DNA of 64,000 nt from Aurifilum marmelostoma (lineage: Eukaryota > Ascomycota > Sordariomycetes > Diaporthales > Cryphonectriaceae), in NCBI GenBank assembly GCA_027559495.1, contig JAMXSV010000008.1, forward strand, positions 2,108,001-2,172,000, given 5' to 3'. Within the stretch, counting starts at the first letter, position 1. The number at the start of each line of letters is the position of its first letter. The notes beneath the pieces were generated by a model. It worked only from the letters and a program-made list of their open reading frames with translations. It ran no database searches and was not told the DNA's origin. Positions 58,007-64,000 of the stretch are shown piece by piece. A program made the translations under genes and the position numbers.

Positions 58007-59935
58007 ATGCCTCGACGGCTCAGATCAGACACCTGTTGGACATGCCGTCTACGCCGGAAGAAATGCGATGGCACCCGGCCAACCTGCCGCAACTGTGCGG
58101 ATCTGAACATAAATTGCCACATCGGCGCTCGCAAGCCTGCCTGGATGGACGATGGGTCTAGGCAGCGCGATATGGCTCGGCAGGTATCTGACCAGATCAG
58201 GCAGGGCGCGGCGGCGAGGCGGGGGAGGCGACGAGGACGAGGTGGCGGTCAACCTGGACAGGTCGATGAGAGGTTTCGGATCGCCCCGGTTATGATGAAC
58301 ATGACGCCTCCACAGGAGTCCATTCTGAGCAGCCAGGAAGACGAGGAGAATGGTCATGATGGTGTAGATGCGAGGGAGGACTTGGCTGTTTCCTCATCAA
58401 TGGCGACCACAACACCTTCGAACCACCAGACAACACCGCATTCCATGGCGGCATCACTGAGCCCGCCGTCGGACTCTCTCGGCGACGATTCAGAACCGGC
58501 AGAATATGGCGAAGTCCCACAGGAGCACAATATAATGGGCTACCTGGACCATTGCTTCCCCTTCGTCTTCCCATTCTACCGCCCGCGCATGCTCGGCACA
58601 GGCCGGGGCTGGCTGCTCCACCTCCTCCAGAGCAACACCATCGCCTGCAACTGCGCGACCAGCCTCAGCTCCTACTTCCTCACCAGCATAGCGAACGAGG
58701 TCATCCCGGGGAGGTACATGCGCTGCAAGGCCAGGATCTGGACCCGCGTGATGAAGACGGCGGACAGGTGCTACGAGGGCATCCAGCTGGAGCTGCAGCA
58801 GCTCAAGAGCGGCAGCGTGGCCTGCGGGCCGGAGCGGGCAGGCGTCATGGGCAGCATTGTGCAGTTGATGGTGTTTGACTTGTTTGTTGGCAGGTCTGAG
58901 GGCTGGGAAATGCATCTCCGTCCGGCGCTGAGCATACTGGACGACATGCTTACCGAGTTCCTGGATCGGACCCCACCCTCATACCATGATAGCCACCACG
59001 GCCAGGATCAAGACTCCCAAGGGGGACTCGCTGCGCTGCTGTATTACCTGGGACACCCAGCGCGCGCCCGCGGTTATTTCAAGTCACCCATCTGGTCACA
59101 TGAACAAGCAGCTTTCCGCTTCTTCACTGCCCTGCTGCTGTACATGGACGTGGTGGCGGCGACAGCTCTAGGACGCGCGCCGCTGCTGAGTAAATGGCAT
59201 GGTCGGATATTGAGACAGGCTCAGCTCAACGACCTTTTACCGTTCCTGGACATGTCGCTGCTCGTCGGCTGCGAGAACTGGTGCCTCGCTGCCGTTTCGG
59301 AGATTGCTGCTCTCGACGCGTGGAAGACAGAGGCCAGAAAGAATGGCTGCCTGTCCGTTCCGGAGATGGTCGAGCGCGCGGCAGAAATCACCCATCGTCT
59401 TGATCAAGGACGGAACGACCTGGACGCCGCAAGGGCAGCCTCGGTGTCGGCCGAGACCAGCCATGTGCGACGCCTGCGACCCTTCGGCCTACCTGTACCC
59501 CGGTCGGCAGATCCCGACGCCAGTGCTCATGTCTCGACGGATGCATGGGAGCACGCTGCTCGGATCTACCTCGCCGTCGTCGTGTCGGGGTGGCAGCCCC
59601 TGAACCCTGAAGTCCGTAATAGTGTGCAAGAGATACTTGGTCTGCTGAATCTCCTGAAGGAGGGGGACTTCCAGGGAGGAGCGGCGCAGCTGCGTGCTCT
59701 AGCCTGGCCGGTCTGTGTTGCGGGCTGCCTGGCGGATTCTGAAGCCGTGGCCGACGCATTCAGGGACGCCATTCAGGGGGTTATGGGTGAGATGGCGAAG
59801 CTCGGGAGCATACATGAGGCTCTACAGATAATGGAGTCTGTGTGGAAGAATAGAGCTACTCTCGAGGCGGGCCGGGGAGATTGGGATATTCGAGAGTGTC
59901 TATCATGTCTCGGGTCGCCAGTATTGCTGGTATGA
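58007..59935 (+). CDS. Zn2Cys6 transcription factor with fungal-specific domain
   Basis: A single-exon protein of 642 residues. The zinc cluster is at residues 10-37 (cysteines 10, 13, 20, 27, 30 and 37; CWTCRLRRKKCDGTRPTC). A basic Arg/Gly stretch (RRGRRRGRGGG, about residues 69-80) and an acidic Ser-rich linker follow. The rest resembles the fungal transcription factor domain of the PF11951 type (GYLDHCFPFVFPFYRPR, SLSSYFLTSIANE, EGWEMHLRPALSILDDM, WEHAARIYLAVV). DNA binding to CGG-type sites in the nucleus is expected. It lies 0.5 kb downstream of LRA3 on the same strand and could be a second cluster regulator, or simply a neighbour. Confidence 0.88.
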   Translation: MPRRLRSDTCWTCRLRRKKCDGTRPTCRNCADLNINCHIGARKPAWMDDGSRQRDMARQVSDQIRQGAAARRGRRRGRGGGQPGQVDERFRIAPVMMNMTPPQESILSSQEDEENGHDGVDAREDLAVSSSMATTTPSNHQTTPHSMAASLSPPSDSLGDDSEPAEYGEVPQEHNIMGYLDHCFPFVFPFYRPRMLGTGRGWLLHLLQSNTIACNCATSLSSYFLTSIANEVIPGRYMRCKARIWTRVMKTADRCYEGIQLELQQLKSGSVACGPERAGVMGSIVQLMVFDLFVGRSEGWEMHLRPALSILDDMLTEFLDRTPPSYHDSHHGQDQDSQGGLAALLYYLGHPARARGYFKSPIWSHEQAAFRFFTALLLYMDVVAATALGRAPLLSKWHGRILRQAQLNDLLPFLDMSLLVGCENWCLAAVSEIAALDAWKTEARKNGCLSVPEMVERAAEITHRLDQGRNDLDAARAASVSAETSHVRRLRPFGLPVPRSADPDASAHVSTDAWEHAARIYLAVVVSGWQPLNPEVRNSVQEILGLLNLLKEGDFQGGAAQLRALAWPVCVAGCLADSEAVADAFRDAIQGVMGEMAKLGSIHEALQIMESVWKNRATLEAGRGDWDIRECLSCLGSPVLLV

Positions 59936-60119
59936 TGGTACAAGTAAATTAATTATTTCCTTGATAAGTTCCCTATTTGGGTGGCGAAAACAGGCATCAC
60001 GAATACATGTTCGAGAGATCAAGTACGATGTATCAACAGATATCCAGGAGTGTATTCAGGTAGATGATAGAGTGATTGGTAACCAGCTGAGTGAACATGT
60101 TCACACCATCAAAGGTGCC

Positions 60120-61321
60120 TCACTTTCCCTTCCACAAGTCAATCACCTCCTTGACCGTCGTCGTCTTGATGGCGGGGAACTTGCTGTTGATGCAGCGCTC
60201 CTGAGGGAAGTCCAAATAACCCTCCGCAATGAGCAGCCCGAACTGGGCCAGGAGCTTCTGGAACAGAGCCTTCGGATAGTGGTTATAGTCATGCCCGGGA
60301 AGCCCTGTCGTTACACCGGCTCTGAGGTTCTCGATGCTGTCGTAATGGGCCTCAAACTTGCGACCTGAGTTAAGAGTGAGCGAGTCAGCCGCAGTGATCT
60401 CTCTCACGCTGGAACAACAACGTCCAAGGGAACAGGCACAGAAGACAGATCTGCTCCCCCCATCTCTGACATACCTCGAGCTTCCTCAGCCCATTTGAGG
60501 ATCTGGTTGTACGAGACCTTGTCGCTGTAGCAATAGGTAGCTTCCTGCCACTCGCCCTCGGGCAGGTCCAGCGCCGCCTCGACAAACTTGGCCAGGTCAA
60601 AGGTGTACGTATACGCCGCGAGGGCATTGCCATCACCGGGGATAGCAGCCTTGTAGTGCTCGATGTCGACATTCAAGGTGCTCTGGACGAGATTGCTCTT
60701 GATGTGCGGCATGCCAAAGTAATCGCTGAAGTAGCCGCAGTGGAAGGTGGTGAACTCGAGGCTCGTCTTGCGCAGGGCCTCGAGAGTTGCCTGACGGAGT
60801 GGCTGAGGATCGTGACTGTCCAGAAAAGGGTTAGAATCCCCAAGGATATCCAAAAACGAAAAGAGTGCCGCCTGTGCCCCGAGGGTGAAGGGTGCACTTA
60901 CGCAGGACGAGGGACACCCCAGTCGCTGGAGATGAACCGCTTGGCGGTGCCAGACTGGACAGCCGCGTCTACAAGATTGATCTCGGCAGCGCCAGCATCA
61001 GGCATGACAACAAAGATGCCTGAGATGACGGTGTGGACATTGTGGCTTTTCAGAAGCTCTGCGACGGCCTCCACGTTGCCGTAGTCGACGACAAAAGTGG
61101 GAGCCTCAGGGTCTTCGCTCTCCGCGGCCTGATGATTATGACAACGAAGACATAGTTAGTTGTCAGGACCTCCACTGGAACATGGCGTTAACGCAGAAGG
61201 GAGGGCATGAGCGTACTTTGCGGGATAGAATGATGACCTTGTACTTGGGGTTCTCCTTGAGCACGGAGGCGATGGTGCGGCCGACGCGGCCATTGCCTGC
61301 TGCAATTGCAACGGTAACCAT
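60120..61321 (-). CDS. NmrA-like / isoflavone-reductase-like NAD(P)-dependent protein
   Basis: Four exons, 61321-61217, 61128-60902, 60815-60475 and 60364-60120, with introns of 88, 86 and 110 bases and consistent phases, give 305 residues. The N-terminal Rossmann loop is AIAAGNGRVGRTIA (residues 5-18), the variant GxxGxxG of atypical short-chain dehydrogenases. VIILSRK, VVDYGNVEAVAELLKSHNVHTVISG and GTAKRFISSDWG follow, typical of NmrA-like, PCBER and isoflavone-reductase proteins. Members include nitrogen-signalling regulators and redox enzymes of secondary metabolism, so the substrate cannot be told. Cytosolic. The upstream 700 bases hold no other gene. Confidence 0.88.
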
Positions 61322-62048
61322 GGTGAATGTGGATAAGTGAAAGAGTAGATGAGCTCTTGAAGGTCTGTAGAGTTGTTTTCTTTTTTGATTGAGATTCTAG
61401 GTTGTCTGCCTTGTCCAAAGAAACCATGAGCAGCTAGGGCTGGGAAACCCTCCATCTTATACTCGAAAGAATGTGTGCTGCTTTGAATTACAAAGCAAGT
61501 CATTGCAGTCTCTTGACTGCATCACAGTTCTTCAAAAAGGATCTCTTGAATTTCGAACCCATTACTATCTTGCGTACACTTCTATTAGTGTCGATGGATT
61601 CTCATCCGCGCATTTCGAATCCCGCGCGTTCAATCTCTGTATGGGTTTTCCGCGCGCGAATTAGGGTTCCTAAATTTGGATTTCCCGCGCGGAATTCCTC
61701 GAGGCCGGTTGGTCACAGCCAATCCTCCTTCTCGAATAATCCTCGGACGTTTCGGATACAAGTTTCGAACACTCGGTATTTGTAAGTCTCTGCTAAGCAG
61801 CAAAGGTCATGCCGAAGTAATTAATCAGAAGCAGATTAGATCCTGAACATACACATCCCCTCTTTTTCTTTTCCCGACCAGATAGCCCCGTAATTATCCT
61901 CTTAATTCGTTGACAGCGTCCTATAACTTTGGCGTAGAACATGTCTCTCAGTAATTACGTATACACTCTTTTTGAGATCATTAATGAATGAGAGTGATTC
62001 TCTGTCTCATATTACTACCCTAGCTAAGTCTGGTAACTACCCTAGCCA
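61322..62048. other. Intergenic, no gene seen
   Basis: Promoter of the NmrA-like gene and 3' flank of the GH125 gene. A block at about 61600-61730 repeats CGCGCG-containing words (CCGCGCGTTC, CCGCGCGCGAA, CCCGCGCGGAA) separated by 20-40 bases. No RNA or coding feature recognised. Confidence 0.45.
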
Positions 62049-63773
62049 TCAATAAGATTGATAACTCTGCTTGAGGATCTCTGGCTTGGTGTCATTGAGA
62101 TTCAAGATCATTTGTCCAAATAATCCATTCGCCCATGAAAACCTAGTTTTGATTTCTGTCAGAATAATCACTTTTCCATAAACCTTTGATCAATCAAGGA
62201 ATGATGGAACATACCACTGCCTCGTCCAGTCACTCTGGTTAAAGGTGTTGATACTCTCATGTATCAAGCCCAGTCCATCAGTGCTGCTCACAATCTCGCC
62301 GAGCGCCTCTGTGATCTCAGCCTCGTCGTCGCTCGTATAGATCCTCATGATACTAGCCATCGGCCAGGCGTACCCGGGCCCATTGTGCGGTCCACCGACG
62401 GCATTGATGACCGGGCCGCGCATGAAATACGGGTTCCCGTTGGTGTCCGTCTGGTCCAGGACGATCGCCCTCGTGTTCTGGTAGACCTCGTCGTCCACGT
62501 CCAGGAAGCCAAAGAAAGGAGCAGACAGCAGCGAGGGGATGTTGGCGTCGTCCATGATCAGGGTGCTCCCGAACCCATCCACCTCGTACGCGTAGACCTG
62601 GGTGTCGGTGATGGCGTTCGTGATGACGCCGTACTTCTGCACGGCAGCTCGGATCGAGTCCGCCATGGCCGTCATCTCGTCGGCCAGCCCGGACGGGGCG
62701 GCATCGCCGAGGGCTGCCATGATCTGGGCCGCAGAGGCGAGATAGCGCGAGAACATCATGTTGGCCGGGATGAAGAGCTGGAGAATCGTGGAGTCGTCGC
62801 TCGGGCGGAAGGCTGACCGCACGAGGCCCGTCCCGCTCGCCACGGGGCTGCCGAGGCCGTTGTTCTCCAGGGTCTCGCTTGCTCGGTTCGTCGTGCGCTC
62901 GAATGTGTATGGCGAGTCGAGGACGGCGCCGTCGGCCCCGTATGTCGGCGTCATCATGGCGTTGGCGGTGTTGAGCACCTGCTGCACGGCTGCGATCCAC
63001 TGGAACCTGCCGAAGAAGTCCAGGTCCTGGGTGGCGTTGTAGTAGTTCGTGGACACCTCGAGGAAAGCAGCCAGGCTGTCGAGCTCGTACTTGCACTCGA
63101 ACACGCTCGAGTTGCTGTACGTCGGCTTGACGACGTCATCCGTGGCGGCGCTGTTGACGGCGGCGGAAAGGTTGGACTCGACGGGGGGCTGAAAGGAGTT
63201 GCAGTATGGATCGGTCAGAATGTAGCGGGTTTGGAGGTTGATCACGCCGCGGTATAGAGAGGCAATGCTGTCGGCGGAAGAATTCGCCTGCAAGACCGGG
63301 ACATAGGATTGCATCTGGTTTGCCGAGTCTCGGAGCCACATGGCATTTCTTTTTCGCATTTTGATCGAGGGTCAACAGATGAAACCAGAAAGAAACTCGA
63401 GCTGCGGAACGACACGGTGGTCGACATTCACATACATGTCTCCAGTGATCACAAAGGTAAGCTCCTCCTCCGAGTTATTCGCGGCATATCCCTTCCACTT
63501 GATGGCGGTGTCCAGGGTATTCGGGTAGGCGTTCTCGAAGAGCCGGTACAGGTCAGGGTCGGAGATCACGCTCTGCATCTCGACAATGATGTCCTCGACG
63601 TCGGACGAGTTGAACGTACGACACGCTGGGGCGGGCCGCATATAGGAAAGCTGGAACGTGCCATTTGTGTAAGGAGGATGGCGCTGTTCTGAATACTCGG
63701 CGTAGTCTGGACATTGTGCCAGAGCCGCCCCGGCAAGCAGGGCGACTTGCCATACGGCTCTTGAGCACAACAT
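62049..63773 (-). CDS. Secreted GH125 exo-alpha-1,6-mannosidase
   Basis: Removes alpha-1,6-linked mannose from glycans. Three exons, 63773-63436, 63348-62215 and 62142-62049, with introns of 87 and 72 bases and correct phases, give 521 residues. Residues 1-19 (MLCSRAVWQVALLAGAALA) are a signal peptide. The GH125 core (former DUF1237) has VITGDI-NAMWLRDSANQ, formed only by the first splice, then YELDSLAAFLEVSTNYYN, FERTTNRASETLENNGLG, RSAFRPSDDSTILQLFIPANM and GPGYAWPMASIMRIYTS. The last splice adds the family C-terminus WFSWANGLFGQMILNL; without it the protein would end early at 62190. Likely secreted or in the secretory pathway. Confidence 0.92.
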
Positions 63774-64000
63774 ATGAAGTATTCAGAAACTTTGGCTACG
63801 ATGTCCGTGTGCACTCGTGTCCTGACAATCTCAAAAGAGTCCGCGATGGTTGTTGTGTCGATACGACCAACCGCAACAGGCAGCTCATAGAACCACCCTG
63901 CTTCATATAGTGCTACGACGGTACGAGATAGACCGATCGGACTTACTTAACATTTCACACAAGATCTAGACTATTGATCGCTCAGGGACATGCGATAATC
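63774..64000. other. Upstream region of the GH125 gene
   Basis: Presumed promoter of the minus-strand mannosidase at the window edge. No gene seen. Confidence 0.5.

Overview
The window is nuclear DNA of a filamentous ascomycete (Pezizomycotina, most likely a Sordariomycete). The evidence is short 45-180 base introns with GTANGT donors and CTNAC-type branch sites, ATG contexts such as CACCATGG, Zn2Cys6 regulators, a CFEM protein, a COX subunit VIIa and Som1 of filamentous-fungal type, and L-rhamnose catabolic enzymes of the fungal non-phosphorylating pathway. Gene models were assembled by hand from reading frames and splice sites. Several real genes have only short exons (COX VIIa, Som1, a 213-residue orphan) and are easy to miss.

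Left part (1-16.5 kb): a bacterial-style leucine-rich-repeat protein kinase (-), a tRNA-like Pol III element (-), TFIID subunit TAF8 (+, with an apparent one-base frameshift in a G run), RACK1/Cpc2 (+) whose fourth intron carries a box C/D snoRNA resembling yeast snR24/U24, a long stretch without a supportable gene, a CFEM membrane protein (+), a microbial-type poly(ADP-ribose) glycohydrolase (-), and an unrecognised four-exon gene (-).

Middle part (19.8-34.4 kb): three genes for mitochondrial proteins lie together: ribosomal protein uL22m (-), COX subunit VIIa (+), divergent from it over about 300 bases, and Som1 (-). A CECR5-type HAD protein (+) and a C2H2-like zinc-finger protein (+) follow. 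Between them lie poorly coding tracts with possible decayed genes.

Right part (38.9-64 kb): splicing factor Prp24 (+, second G-run frameshift, C-terminal LSm-binding motif), a secreted GH5 endoglucanase (+), then a sugar-catabolism neighbourhood: L-rhamnose 1-dehydrogenase (-), a conserved protein of unknown role (-), a large Zn2Cys6 regulator with two possible first exons (-), L-rhamnonate dehydratase (+), a second Zn2Cys6 regulator (+), an NmrA-like oxidoreductase (-) and a secreted GH125 alpha-mannosidase (-). The two rhamnose enzymes catalyse steps 1 and 3 of the pathway L-rhamnose to L-rhamnono-lactone to L-rhamnonate to 2-keto-3-deoxy-L-rhamnonate. The lactonase and aldolase are not in the window.

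No CRISPR, rRNA or intact transposon was seen. Names rest on recognised motifs and remembered family sequences; no database search was run.
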